A stretch of 64,000 nt of DNA from Bombyx mori (Eukaryota; Arthropoda; Insecta; Lepidoptera; Bombycidae), in the NCBI RefSeq assembly GCF_030269925.1, contig NC_085129.1, positions 16,917,501-16,981,500 of the forward strand, given 5' to 3'. Under the pieces are notes generated by a model. That model had not been told where the DNA came from, ran no database searches, and saw only the letters and a list, made by a program, of their open reading frames with translations. Made by a program: the position numbers and the translations under genes. Below are positions 1 through 11,135 of this stretch, piece by piece; positions within the stretch are counted from its first letter, which is position 1; each line of letters starts with the position of its first letter.

Positions 1-256
1 GTACCACCCTGCTTATTTCGACGACTTCGTCGAGAACGGGTACCGATGGTTGAAGTTAACACGTTAACTGCGTTATGCAGCTTAAAAAGTCCTACGCGAC
101 TGTCCAATAGCTGCCTCACGTCAAAACCGCGTTATATCGCTCACTGCAGGAGATGACTATGACCACATTTCTATGGGTTTGGGTATATTCAACAACCGTC
201 CTTTATGAGGACTATCTACTGTTGGTAGGACCTCTTGCGAGTTCGCACGGGTAAAT
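1..256. other. Chimeric repeat fragments at window edge
   Basis: Positions 1-19 match a Bm1 piece (GTACCACCCTGC), 20-45 resemble LINE tail text (GACGACTTCGTCGAGAACGG), and 217-252 is a Bm1 5' end (TTGGTAGGACCTCTTGCGAG). No gene is visible. Confidence 0.5.
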
Positions 257-516
257 TTTTTATTTTTTTTATTTTTTTTTTATTGCTTAGATGGATGGAC
301 GAGCTCACAGCCCACCTGGTGTTAAGTGGTTACTGGAGCCCATAGACATCTACAACGTAAATGCGCCACCCACCTCGAGATATAAGTTCTAAGATCTCAG
401 TATAGTTACAACGGCTACCCCACCCTTCGAACCGAAACGCATTACTGCTTCACGGCGGAAATAGGCGGGGTGGTGGTACCTACCCGCGCGGACTCACAAG
501 AGATCCTACCACCAGT
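257..516 (-). mobile_element. Bm1 SINE, near full length
   Basis: Reads from the poly-A side on the plus strand: T-rich run, ATTGCTTAGATGG, CCACCTGGTGTTAAGTGG, then GCATTACTGCTTCACGG and CCTACCACCAGT. Pol III SINE specific to silkworm. Target duplication not resolved. Confidence 0.9.
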
Positions 517-575
517 GATTACGCAAATTACAATTTTGCGGGTTTAGTTTTTATTACACGATGTTATTCCTTCAC

Positions 576-706
576 CGTGGAAGTCAATCGTGAACATTTG
601 TTGAGTACGTATTTCAATAGAAAAATTGGTACCCGCCTGCGGGATTCGAACACCGGTGCATCGCTACATACGAATGCACCGGATGTCTTATCCTTTAGGC
701 CACGAC
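576..706 (-). mobile_element. tRNA-derived SINE head
   Basis: On the minus strand: GGCCTAAAGGATAAGAC (A-box side) then GTTCGAATCCCGC (B box), preceding GGTACCAATTTTT. Related copies lie at 30122 and 38700. The acceptor stem does not pair as in a functional tRNA. Confidence 0.75.
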
Positions 707-711
707 GACAC

Positions 712-917
712 TATACCACCTCGCCTATTTCTGCTGTGAAGCAGTAATGCGTTTCGGTTTGAAGGGCGAGGCAGCCGTTGTATTGTAAAAACTGAGAGCT
801 TAGAACTCATATCTCAAGGTGGGTGGCGGCATATACATTGTAGATGTCTATGGGCCCCAGTAACACAGTTAACATCAGGTTGGCTGTGAGCTAGAGCTAA
901 GCAATAAAAAAAATAAA
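712..917 (+). mobile_element. Bm1 SINE, 5'-truncated
   Basis: Starts at ACCTCGCCTATTTCTGC, continues through GCAGTAATGCGTTTCGG and ends AAGCAATAAAAAAAAT. It abuts the tRNA-derived SINE head. Confidence 0.88.
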
Positions 918-2105
918 AAAGCGGCCTATCTGGTCTCATAGGCACTGTAAACAAATCCTCATAAAAACCTCATTCATACGCACCGGCTCGAAGTCCCTTA
1001 AAAATGGTCCAGCATTCAACATGTTAGCAATAAAAGCGATAATTCACCAACATAATATTAAACTACAATTACTCCCGATTGGTAATGCAGGTCATTGTGT
1101 CAGGTATCAATTGCGAATTTATTAAATTGAGGTCATGTTCGGACGTTGTCCAGAGTTTCTGGATTAACGTTCCAACTAACTGGGACAAAGTATTAACATT
1201 GGGCATTAATGATTTTAGATTGATGATAGATATTATGATATTTTTACACATATTGATGACACCTTGATATTTTCGATTTCTCTGCCTTATTCCTGTTATT
1301 GGTAATTAGACGCGTTGTGATGAAGTATGGCTGGTGAGGCTGGTGGGGCTGGTACCACCGACCGAAGTAATTATGTGCTATTAAGGTCGGAATTAAAGTA
1401 TTTCTCTTATTTTTAATGCAAGTGAAATATCGATCTGGAATTCTAAGATGGCCGCCGTGGGTTTTTTATTTTTTATCATCTCAATTTCAGTAAAAAAGAT
1501 ACATTTTGTTAGTTTTACTTAGAATCTATGTCAGTAATTTAAAAACCTAACATATTAGTATCTGACTGACTATGTATTTACTAATTTTTTTTGAGTCTTT
1601 CACCGAGTGCTAACTTCAAAGGCCAAATCAGAATTGCCTTTACAATGCTCTTCTGTGGATTTAAGCTAAAAATTGTGAATCGGGAATGTTTTACTTTAAT
1701 TAGTTTAAACCTTCAACTGGATTCCGGAGGGACCAATTGTCATTTTAATTGTTTTAATTATTCAATAGACGCGAGTATAAATAGATTTGACGGATATTAT
1801 GAAATTTATCCGTACATTCTTCGAGAACAACGTCTGATTCCATCTAAATTTCGTAGTTTTCCCGCGAAAATTAAACAAGCTGTCAAACAATCGTTTGTTT
1901 AATCGCTGAAAATAATTGGCAAAGGCAACTACAGTTCGCGCGGCACAAAACGTTCAATGCTAAGGGCGTTTATTTACTGCCAAAATTGAAAGCGCCTTGT
2001 CTCATGATGATGGATCAGACGGTATGCAGCAAGATCATTATCCATTACCTTTAAAAATAAAGAGTATTTACCTCGTTTAGTTAAGGTAACTGATTATCAA
2101 AGTTA
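918..2105. other. Unassigned A/T-rich DNA
   Basis: No gene, RNA or repeat recognised. The only open frame of note (1591-1902, plus, 103 codons) has no known motif, ordinary A/T-rich composition and no splice context. Confidence 0.5.
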
Positions 2106-2129
2106 GAAAATAATCCTATTTTTAGTAAT

Positions 2130-2440
2130 CACTAGCTGACCCGGTAGACTTCGTAGTGCCTCAATCGATAAATAAAATACCTAAGCTTTTGTATAAAATA
2201 AACTTAAAACAAACAAAAGGAATCCGTCCGACGGGGGACACATCAGAGGAAAAACAAAATACATTGTTATTTTTATTAAATTCCGAGAATTTTCATATTT
2301 ATCTACCTTATAAACCTTCTCTGGACTCCTACAAATAATTCGAGACCAAAATTAGCCAAATCGGTCCAGCCCTTCTCGAGTTTTAGCGAGACTAACGAAC
2401 AGTAATTCATTTTTATATATATATATAGATAGAAGATAGA
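2130..2440 (-). mobile_element. Helitron-like / dispersed lepidopteran repeat end
   Basis: Begins ACTAGCTGACCCGG, the reverse complement of a CTAGT-terminated end preceded by a short hairpin. Ends with CCAAATCGGTCCAGCCCTTC and a (TA)n tract, both common in dispersed lepidopteran repeats. Family assignment is tentative. Confidence 0.5.
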
Positions 2441-3110
2441 GAGAATAGAAGATATAAAGATAGATTTACACCTTGATTTCCGCGATGTGGATGCGTGGCT
2501 GTGTACCTAAATGAAATGATTAAATATCAAACTGATCAGAGACCAACAGAGCTCATTTAAGGTAAGCGCGAATGCTAAAGAGAACTTTATAATATGGGGG
2601 CATTTGTTTGTCTTACTGATGTCGCGATAGTTTTCCTAACCACATTATGATCTTAAGAAAAAGTTATCCAGACCGAATACCGCGAAATACAATAACGGTC
2701 TTGTCAAGTTTGAATCACCGCAGGGGTCAACAGCCCAGTTCCTTGAAAACATACAAACGTATTTTCCGGGCTATTTTCAGGTGTTTCGAGGGAAAATGAC
2801 ACAAAAACGGTCATCGTTCTAAATGAAAATAATTCACAAAATGTTTATGTAAAATCAGGGTTACCGGCTTAAGAATTTTGTTACCATAATGGTAGTTTTT
2901 CAAAGCAATTGTCATTTATGAAGGAAGTTGTGCACGTAAAATTCGATAGTCCATTTAAGTCAGTTAGTCGTAGTAGTCTATTTACACATGTCCAATTATA
3001 TATAGCTATTAGAGACTTAGATATAGTCAGGTACAGGTATATTCAGGACTTAGGTATAGTAGATACACTTAGATATAATCATTAACAACCCGAGCACAAA
3101 GTGATATCAC
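2441..3110. other. Unassigned DNA
   Basis: Contains a GATAGA-rich simple tract at its start and loosely repeated TTAGATATAGTCAGG-type text at 3010-3080. No gene seen. Confidence 0.4.
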
Positions 3111-3112
3111 TG

Positions 3113-3340
3113 TTTTTTTTTATTGCTTAGATGGGTGGACGAGCTCACAGTCCACCTGGTGTTAAGTGGTTATTGGAACCCATAAAATCTACAACGTAAA
3201 TGCGCCACCCACCTTGAAATATAAGTTCTAAGGTCTCAAGTATAGTTACAACGGCTACCCCGCCCTTCAAACCAAAACGCATTACTGCTTCACGGCAGAA
3301 ATAGGCAGGGCGGTGGCACCTACCCGCGCGCGCTCCTAAG
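3113..3340 (-). mobile_element. Bm1 SINE
   Basis: T run, ATTGCTTAGATGGGTGGACG, down to GGTGGCACCTACCCGCGCG. Its 5' end is replaced by the cassette segment at 3341. Confidence 0.9.
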
Positions 3341-3650
3341 GATTCGGACATGACATTGACAATGCGCGCACCAGAGAGTATTTCGAGTACAATAAACGCG
3401 ATATGTTACCTTCAAATAGAATTGTTTACACGAACTTCTCTTTGCAAACTGAGGCGGATAAGTTTTATTATGTACTGATGATTCACGCACGAAATCAATT
3501 AATAGGATTGTAAAAAATAAAACAAAGCATCTTGCAAATCAACAGTTGGCCAAACCCGTAAGTTGGAAAGGAATAAATTAAATCTAATATCATGTTATAT
3601 GCAAAATGGTGGTATTACTGGTGGTAGGACCTCATGTGAGTCCGCCACCC
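3341..3650 (+). repeat. Inverted duplicated cassette, copy 1
   Basis: About 300 bp nearly identical, in inverse orientation, to 11105-11430. An open frame here reads GHDIDNARTREYFEYNKRDM, then LPSNRIVYTNFSLQTEADKF, to a stop. It ends in a Bm1 5' fragment (ACTGGTGGTAGGACC). Origin unknown. Confidence 0.85.
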
Positions 3651-4047
3651 TGCCTATTTATATATATATAAATATAGATAAGGTGGAGAAAAAAAGAAAG
3701 AATGTTTGAAATATGGTTTTCATTATCTTAAAATTATAACTTCGTGAAAGACTCACTTCATTTTTCTATTTATATTTATATTGAGAGTACCTACATTTTG
3801 ATCTGACATTTTTACTGAATTTGTTTGAAAGACAAAATAAAACTTACTTTTGTAGGTGAACGATACGATTGGCATTCGTCCAAAACGTATGCGACTTCCT
3901 TAATGACTCTGCATTTTGTGGAAAGCGACATTGTTGGACTAAATCATAACTAACGTGTATGTTTAAATACGTCTTTTTACCTAATTTCTGCTTTTAAGTG
4001 AACATTTCGGAATAACGAATTCATTTTGGAGTCATTAAGGTACAGTG

Positions 4048-4295
4048 TGATTTATGCGAGTTTTCTTCTCAATCGCTTAAGTAGACTCTTAGTAGGGGCG
4101 TTGTTCCAACTCCATACAAATACAGAAGAAATCAAAATATTGAAGGGCAGGGCAGCCGTTGTAACTATACTGAGATCTTAGAACTAATGTCTCAAGGTGG
4201 GTGGCGCATTTACGTTGAAGATGTCTATGGGCTCCAGTAACCACTTAACACTAAACTAAAGTAAACTTAAAATACTCGCACTAAGCACACAGGTG
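4048..4295 (+). mobile_element. MITE with nested Bm1 fragment
   Basis: Ends are imperfect inverted repeats (ATGCGAGTTTTCTTCTC... and ...AATACTCGCACTAAGC). A Bm1 3' part (4140-4252, GGGCAGGGCAGCCGTTG to AACCACTTAACACTA) interrupts it. Same family as 36587-36990 and the end at 47108-47165. Confidence 0.6.
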
Positions 4296-5082
4296 CCATT
4301 TTCGATGCATAGCTTTTAATCTAAAGCGTTCAATATTATTTGTTTTTACTTTTATCTTCCCTTTCCCGCATACATTGTCCCTTTTTGTAACATCATAACT
4401 CGTATTTTACACATTCTAAACACACACGAACCATTGAAACATACGCTAAGTAAACACAGTTCAGAGTTATGCCAAAAATAAATCAACTACACTATTTAAA
4501 TTCACGTAAATACCAAGATTTTTAAATACGTTATTTATACACTTTTATGTCAAAACCATAGAATAGTAAAAAACGCGCGAAAATAACTCCCGCCTTCTGC
4601 GCACAACAAAATGTTTGCGAAAAAACTCCAAATGTTTTACTATTTTGACGTAATACTATGTTGGAATGAACATTTTATAATTCGACGGCTTTGATTTAAG
4701 CGACATTCTTGCGACTTTACAGCAGAGCCATTTAAAGTTTAAACATTTGGAACAAATATGACGAAAAAACTTCTTCTGCTATGCGAATGTGATAAACATA
4801 TTTGAAGTTCAATTAAAACACCGAATCTTTGAAGCACAGATTTATACTATACAGTCGAAGCATTATAAATCCTAAGAATTAGAACTAGCTTATTTGTTTT
4901 TCGGCAACAAATGCAAGGATTGCACCCTCTTGAGTAATCATACCTTACTATATTATTTTTTTACACTCTGAACATAATTTAACCTTTCTGGATTTTGTTT
5001 AAACGATTCCTTCCATTTTGTGTTCACGCTTTTCGACGTTTATTACGATAACGATAAGGTAAGAGAAAGTTTTTTTTTAAGG
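4296..5082. other. Unassigned DNA with MITE piece
   Basis: 4683-4835 matches the TTTAAGCGACATT / GAGCCATTTAAAGTTT MITE family seen at 28187 and 32270. The rest is unassigned. Confidence 0.5.
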
Positions 5083-5480
5083 GATTTTATGACCTGGTAA
5101 CTAAGACTTTTAAGTCATATCTTATTTTAATTTATTTTCTTATTTATATGAAAAATGATGAAATGAAATGAAGATGATTGATTTGAGTCATTAATCAACT
5201 GGGATGAAATCAAATGAAATGAGATGAGATGATATGGGATGAAATATAATCTCAGTAAAATGGTGGTCATCTACTGAGACTTTTTCATTGGACTTTTTGG
5301 AGGATCCCGAGAAGTGACGTCCAGCGGCTTTGTTTCATTTTCCCACATTTGTGCACTTTAACAGATATTAAACAGTTAATAAACCACCGTTATTACACAT
5401 TTAAACCCGAAAAAACACTAAATAGACAAAATAAAACAAATCACACAACTTCACTCCTCGCGTTCCCGCCAAAAAGTCCG
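5083..5480 (+). repeat. 400-bp non-autonomous repeat, copy A
   Basis: Starts GATTTTATGACCTGGTAACT, contains an ATGAAATGAAATG-rich stretch and CCCGAGAAGTGACGTCCAGC, and ends TTCCCGCCAAAAAGTCCG. Copies B (12978-13380, inverse) and C (53105-53761) share both borders, defining a family. Confidence 0.8.
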
Positions 5481-6015
5481 TAAGGGAAAGAAAACAGAAA
5501 ATGTACCAATAACTTCGAATGGTACTACTAAAAGTGAATTGAATGCTAAAATTATTCTCGGATAGCAGGCACGTCACTATATATTTCAGCACGCCGATTT
5601 TTTTTTGTTTTTTCGCTAAACATTGCTGACATTGACTTTGGGTTGGGCGGTTTATTTTTAACATTGTTTCGGAAAATCTACAACTGACCAGAGCTCTGAA
5701 ACTGCGATACTTTAAGACAAATATTTTTTATGTATGGAAACTAGCGACATCTTGTAGTGGCTGCCCCTAAACTTTTATGTTGTTAAAGTTAAGGCATTTA
5801 ATTATGGTATAACTAAACACAGAAAATTAAAAAATAATAAATCATACAGTCTTTAATTGCTATAGACAAATAGATTAAATTTTATCAATTAGTGATGTCT
5901 GAAAATTTACAAAATCCTTCATTAAAAATAAAATATAGGATAGGTAATATGTTACTGCCATTTACAGGGGCAATGAGAAACTAATCGAAGCGAAGCCATC
6001 TAGTGGCCGTAAACA
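5481..6015. other. Unassigned DNA
   Basis: No gene or repeat recognised. A small open frame on the minus strand (5401-5664) mostly overlaps the preceding repeat. Confidence 0.4.
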
Positions 6016-6017
6016 TT

Positions 6018-6225
6018 TTTGTTTTTTTTTTTTTTTTTTCCTACCTATGCTGATAGCCTTGAGAGGCTATTTCAGCTTCGCCCTAACGTTAGTAGGTGAG
6101 CTCGCGGGGCTCAACCGGAGAGTTGCTAACACTGACCCTAGCAAGAGCAGTGCTTCGCAGAATCTACCACCGGATCGGAAACGCGACCCACTGAGAAGAT
6201 CCGGCGAGAAACTCAGTGGGCAAAA
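6018..6225 (-). mobile_element. Jockey-type LINE 3' end
   Basis: T run followed by CCTACCTATGCTGATAGCC and ending CGGCGAGAAACTCAGTGGG. It matches the 3' UTR of the LINE at 20010 and retains only the last 200 bp. Confidence 0.88.
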
Positions 6226-6454
6226 TTTTTGTTGATGGCTTGAGTTGCTTATCTATAACTAATTTATGTGTATTATCTGTGCAACTGACGCCTGACGGTC
6301 GAGTTTGTAGCCTACATTAAAAGGCACAAGTTTGATTATCAGTAAGCCAAATGGTTTTATACCAATTACTGTGGGCAACGTTTGAAAAACTATTTCGTTA
6401 AAATGACTCTTATTTTTATAACGCTAAACATTATAATGTTAGGCCATTTATCGT

Positions 6455-6575
6455 AGGTTCAGCCAGCAGGTGTGGGATTTGCTAGCAGCTGCTTTCAAAT
6501 AAGAGCAGTTGCCTCACAAATGAATCTACTACCGGATCGGAATTACGACCCGCCGAGAAGATCAAACATTTTGTC
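6455..6575 (-). mobile_element. LINE 3'-end fragment, second subfamily
   Basis: GTTCAGCCAGCAGGTGTGGG ... AATGAATCTACTACCGGATC. The diagnostic TCTACTACCGGATCGGAAT distinguishes it from the main family. Same subfamily as 62101 and 63748. Confidence 0.7.
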
Positions 6576-6644
6576 CACTTATACCTGAACAAACTAATGC
6601 ACAATTACACCAATGCAATAAATGATAACTTTAATCTTAGTTTA

Positions 6645-6875
6645 TACTAGTGGTCTTGCGTCTTCTGAGTCCGCAAGGATGGGTACTCTCTGCCTATTTC
6701 TGTTGCGAAGCAGTAATGCCTTTCGACTCGGGCTGCTGTTGTATTTTAAAGTTGGACTTAGAACTGTTGTCTCAAGGTGGGTGACGGTTATTACGTAGTT
6801 GATGTCTATGGGTTTCGGGAGACATGTAACTACAGGCGAGCCGTGTGTGTGCCTGTTCACCACCACCACCAATAA
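6645..6875 (+). mobile_element. Degenerate Bm1 SINE
   Basis: CTAGTGGTCTTGCGTCTTC, GAAGCAGTAATGCCTTTCG and GATGTCTATGGGTTTC align to Bm1 with many changes. It ends in a (CAC)n stretch. Confidence 0.75.
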
Positions 6876-6969
6876 CAACAAGTCAAGGTCAACAAGTTTG
6901 TATACCCCATAATCATAATTATCTCAGAGCAAAGAATAAATATTTTAGAATAGTTTAGCATATGGACTC

Positions 6970-7375
6970 TAAAAAAAGCTGACCGAAGTCGGGTCGACGT
7001 GCTTGAGATGTGGTGCTATAGGAAAATGCTGCCGGATTCCCTGGACGGCACATCGGACTAACTCATCAATCCTGGAAGAGCGAGGCGTCCGTGCCGTACG
7101 TAGGATTGTGAGTTTTTCGGTCACGTTGCGAGGAAAAAGAGTGACAATCTCGAAAGACTACTCATGACCGGAAAGTGGAAGGAAAGAGACCAAGGAGGCG
7201 TGACCCTATGCGCTAGTCCGACCAGGTTAAGATGACTTTGGGCTCCAGCATCAATGTCGCTATCCGGTGCGCTAAGGACAGGAAGGAATGGAGGAACATA
7301 GTCCTAACAAAGTAATGGTCACGACCCTCAGCACTGAGGAACACGCCGCACGGAGGAGCACATATTATCTATTGC
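6970..7375 (+). pseudogene. Non-LTR retrotransposon ORF2 C-terminal fragment
   Basis: Translation across frames gives LRCGAIGKCCRIPWTAHRTN, SILEERGVRAVRRIV, FSVTLRGK and then TKVMVTTLSTEEHAARRS, a typical tail of LINE ORF2 proteins in insects. Several frameshifts; no catalytic part remains. Confidence 0.7.
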
Positions 7376-7411
7376 TAGTGTATTTTTTATCGGTCAAGCC
7401 CGGCAAGCTCT

Positions 7412-7580
7412 TTGTTTTTTTTATTGGTTAGACCTGATGTTAAGTGGTTACCGAAACTAACATACATCAACAACTTAAACGCCACTACCAACCTTGCGAC
7501 GTGAGTTCAAAATCTCAGTTAAATAGTACAATGGTTACCTTCCAACCTACCCACCCTCCAAACGGAAACACACCGATTTA
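7412..7580 (-). mobile_element. Degenerate Bm1 SINE
   Basis: TTTTTTATTGGTTAGACCTG, ATGTTAAGTGGTTACC and CCCTCCAAACGGAAACAC match Bm1 with about 25-30% change by eye. Confidence 0.65.
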
Positions 7581-7606
7581 TCAAAAGTTTTCCCTACCTA
7601 TTCGCT

Positions 7607-7890
7607 GGAAGCCTAAGAGGCTATTCCGGCCACGCCTGGATGGGTAGGTTAACTCACAGGCTCAACCTGAATTTGCTAACACCAGTCCTAGCAAGAGCAG
7701 TGCTTCGTTGAATCTATCAAAATCAAAAATCAAAATCAAAATCAAAAAATTTGCAAAATCAAAAAAAAATCAAAAGGCTCAACCTGAATTTGCTAACACC
7801 AGTCCTAGCAAGAGCAGTGCTTCGTTGAATCTATCACCGGATCGCAATCGCGACCTACTGAAAAGATCCGGCGAGAAACTCAGTGGGATG
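7607..7890 (-). mobile_element. Jockey-type LINE 3' end with internal tail insertion
   Basis: LINE 3' UTR remnant in which 62 bp (7658-7719) is exactly repeated at 7775-7836, flanking a 55-bp (TCAAAA)n-like insert. See findings. Confidence 0.8.
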
Positions 7891-7982
7891 TGTCTATGGC
7901 ACGGAAAAATATGAAGTACCTAGTGCTATTCTAGGACCCTAGCTGTGAGTAAATACACGGTCTCGGTTGATTGTGGATCGAA

Positions 7983-8200
7983 CTTTTTTTTATTGCCCCT
8001 ATAGGCAGACTAGTATGTGGCCCGCGTAATGTTACAGTCACATCAGCAATGCCAACACCGCAGAGCCAATGCTTTCCGCTGAGTTTCCACAAACCCCGTT
8101 TGAAGAAAAACGGGTTACAGCGGTCTGGAAATCCTGGTAGGGATGTTCATTCGCAGCCGGATGGTATGCGGCAGAAAATATCCCTGGAAATGCATTGTAG
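7983..8200 (-). mobile_element. Bm1-partner LINE 3' end
   Basis: TTTTTTTATTGCCCCTATAG at the poly-A side, then CAGCAATGCCAACACCG and CTGAGTTTCCACAAACCCCG, related to the ...GGGCAATAAAAAA LINE family at 33660 and 60415. Confidence 0.65.
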
Positions 8201-8209
8201 ATAAATATA

Positions 8210-9275
8210 ACGGTTCTAGGTAGAAACTAGTAGTATTTAGTAGAAAAGAGCTCTGCTCCGGCGACAGGCGGTGCGATGGTAAAGTCGAGATCATCTCAAT
8301 TACTCTTCAGAGCACTACGTGTCTGGTAAACTATGCTTTGGAAAACGAATTGGTAGGTCGCAAGATATCCAGAATTAAACTTAAACTTAAAATAAGCTGA
8401 AGTCTTTTTTTTTTCAAATTAATTTGCGAACATTCGTCGTGGCTATGAAATCCACATCGCAAACGAAAGTGGCATTTCCTCCGCTTACATTCGTCGCCAT
8501 ATTGGAATGGCGCCAAATATTAAAATGGCGGTCGATTTCGTTCGTAATTTATAAGTTTGTTGTCATAATAACATTATTATTGGCCATTTAGATAAGTTTC
8601 GCAGTTTAAATTTACATAATCGAAATTAGTTTTAGATTAATAGGAGCAAGGTTAAGGTCGGAATATGGACTCCTTGGTTGCAAACTTCCTGTAAACAAAA
8701 CTGGCACCACCTTAAATGATGTTCTATATTAGAGTCAAATGTTCAGTGGTCAATTGTCAAAACAAATCAATGCTTTTCAATTTTCCATTTACCAATTCAG
8801 TCTTATGTCTTATTATTCATAAAATACTCATTAAAGTATAATGCATAGTAACAACGATCTTTATAAAAACATTCACAAAGTCGAAAGCCAAAGAATTCAC
8901 GTGAGATTAAATCGACAATTTATTGCATAAGTGGGTACTTATTCTTTGTGATTACAATTATTTGTAACATTTGGTGGAGCATTAAACAATTTGTAGATAT
9001 CATGAACTGTTTAAAAATTTGATCTTTTGAATACGAAATAATTTTGAGAAATCATTTTATATGTAGCTCGTTTGAAAATGAAGTGTGTGATTTTGTATCA
9101 GCTATTTTACTTTAAAAATGAGACTAAAATCCCGAGGTGGGACTCCGGAAGCCGCTTGTTACCTTGGCAAATTACATCAATTTAAATAGTTTCCTCAAAT
9201 ACAGTCGTAGCGTCTTCTTTAATGTTCATATAAAGATTTAAATTTTTTTGAGAACTGTAATATTATTTCTCATCA
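8210..9275. other. Unassigned A/T-rich DNA
   Basis: No coding signature. Contains a short CGCCATATTGGAATGGCGCC near-palindrome (8491-8510). Nothing else recognised. Confidence 0.4.
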
Positions 9276-9280
9276 GTTGC

Positions 9281-9490
9281 CCACTGAGTTTCTCGCCGGA
9301 TCTTCTCAGTAGGTCGCGTTTCCGATCCGGTGGTAGATTCTGCGAAGCACTGCTCTTACTAGGGCCAGAGTGCTAGCAACACTTCCGGTTCGAGCCGCGT
9401 GAGCTCACCTACATGAGCCGAAGGTGAGCATGAGGTGAAGCTGAAATAGCCTCTCAAGGCTATCAGCATCATCATCATCATCATCATTCT
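9281..9490 (+). mobile_element. Jockey-type LINE 3' end with (ATC)n tail
   Basis: CCCACTGAGTTTCTCGCCGG to GGCTATCAGC, then (ATC) repeats at 9466-9487 in place of poly-A. Confidence 0.88.
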
Positions 9491-9579
9491 TTCCTATTAC
9501 CCTTTGCTGGGGTGTAGGGCTCGAATCAAATTTTTCCATTTACATCGGTCTTGGGCAGTCTGTTCTAGCTCCTCCCACG

Positions 9580-9705
9580 TCATTAGGCAGCGGCTTGGCT
9601 CTGCCCCTGGCACTGCTGACGTCCATGAGCGACGGTGACCACTTACCATCAGGTGGGCCGTATGCTCGTCTGCCTACAAAGGCAATAAAAAAAAAGACCC
9701 CTAGT
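9580..9705 (+). mobile_element. Bm1-partner LINE 3' end
   Basis: TTAGGCAGCGGCTTGGCTC ... CAGGTGGGCCGTATGCTC ... GGCAATAAAAAAAAAG. Confidence 0.85.
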
Positions 9706-9894
9706 TCCTGCTCCACCGAGCGACGCCAAGTTGTTTTGGGGCGGCCTCTCTTCCAGAATAGGTAGGAAAAAAAATTAATAGTTCTAATAATTTTGTGGTA
9801 CAGATTAGATAAGAATGCGGCCTTTTTAGTCACGAATAACGAAAAACGAAAACGAAACTTTTAGTCTATTAGAAATTTATTTGATAGATAAACG

Positions 9895-10012
9895 GTAGGC
9901 AGCGGCTTGGGTCTGCCCCTGGCATTGCTGAAGTCCATGGGCGACGGTAACCACTCACCATCAGGTGGGCCGTATGCTCGTCAGCCTACAAGGGCAATAA
10001 AAAAAAAAAGAT
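9895..10012 (+). mobile_element. Bm1-partner LINE 3' end
   Basis: GGTAGGCAGCGGCTTGGGTC ... TACAAGGGCAATAAAAAAA. Second copy within 400 bp of the previous one. Confidence 0.87.
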
Positions 10013-10408
10013 AGAAACCGTGGAATTGACTGAATTTTTTTCGTAAGCGCTTTTTTTTTTACTGATTCTTAATTCGCCACAGTAGTATTTTTGTATTAAA
10101 CGATTACACGAACACAGCATATCTACGATTTTATTATATCTATGGACGGTGTATGTAAAATGGCGTCCGATTTTATATTGTTTCCGGGTTTTCATTCCAA
10201 AAATCATCGAATATAGGTCTGTAGTGTTTCCTAGTTACTTTCTGTGACTGAAAATAAGTATTTTTTTCTGACGTAGGTGGGTACGGAATGTTCTAGCGTC
10301 CTACGATTGAGTAAAAGTTTGAAAAGGTCACGAAGGGTCAAACACTGGATTCGCGCCATGTTGGATTAGATTCGTTTTATTTACGGAGGGCATCGATATA
10401 TTACCACT

Positions 10409-10716
10409 CGATGATGGAGGGTAAAAATAAGAAGCGCCATATTGTATAGGGGACAAATTGAAAGAGTGTCCACATGTAAACAGCAAGTTGTTGTTGGAAG
10501 ACTCACCGAAATAGTGCTAATGTAGGAAGTGGAAATTATACTAATAAAGCAGCTTTTAACAGAGTGAAACGTACTGGGTTGAAGTGAGGTGTTGTAGTAT
10601 AAGACGCTGTCTATAAAATCCTTCCACTTGCTACTGTGGCGCCATCTTAATTCGCTCCTTTTCAGCGGGCACTTTTTAAAACACCGAGATGGCGCTTCTT
10701 ACTTTTACCCTCATCG
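10409..10716. mobile_element. 308-bp MITE
   Basis: Terminal inverted repeats: CGATGATGGAGGGTAAAAAT AAGAAGCGCCAT (10409-10440) against ATGGCGCTTCTTACTTTTAC CCTCATCG (10689-10716). No coding capacity. Confidence 0.8.
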
Positions 10717-10917
10717 TTTCGCAGGTATTCGACTTATGGAGTCATGGACAACACAGATTACCCAGCTTGAGGCATGAGGTCTAATTCCGGTTGTATTGTA
10801 ATAACAATTATGACACCGTGAAGACAAAAAATGTAAATATAAATAAGAAGTTTTTTTTTTGTTGAGGCTTTTTATTGATTTTTTGCAGTCAAAAATATAT
10901 TTTTTTACTGCTACATG

Positions 10918-11135
10918 TTTGGACGAGCTCACAGCTCATCTGGTGTTAAGTGGTTACTGGAGTCGATAGACATCTACAACGTAAATGCGCCACCCACCTT
11001 GAGATATAAGTTCTAAAGTCTCAGTATAGATACAACGGCTGCCCCATCTTTCAAGCCCAAACGCATTACTACTTCACGGCAGAAATAGGCAGGGTGGTGG
11101 TACCTACCCGCGCGGACTCCCTACCACCAGTAATA
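10918..11135 (-). mobile_element. Bm1 SINE flanking cassette copy 2
   Basis: TTTGGACGAGCTCACAGC to CCCTACCACCAGTAA. Its 5' side leads directly into the cassette. Confidence 0.85.

Noticed and set aside
1591..1902. 103-codon frame
   Set aside because: No motif, no splice or promoter context; plausible by chance in A/T-rich DNA.
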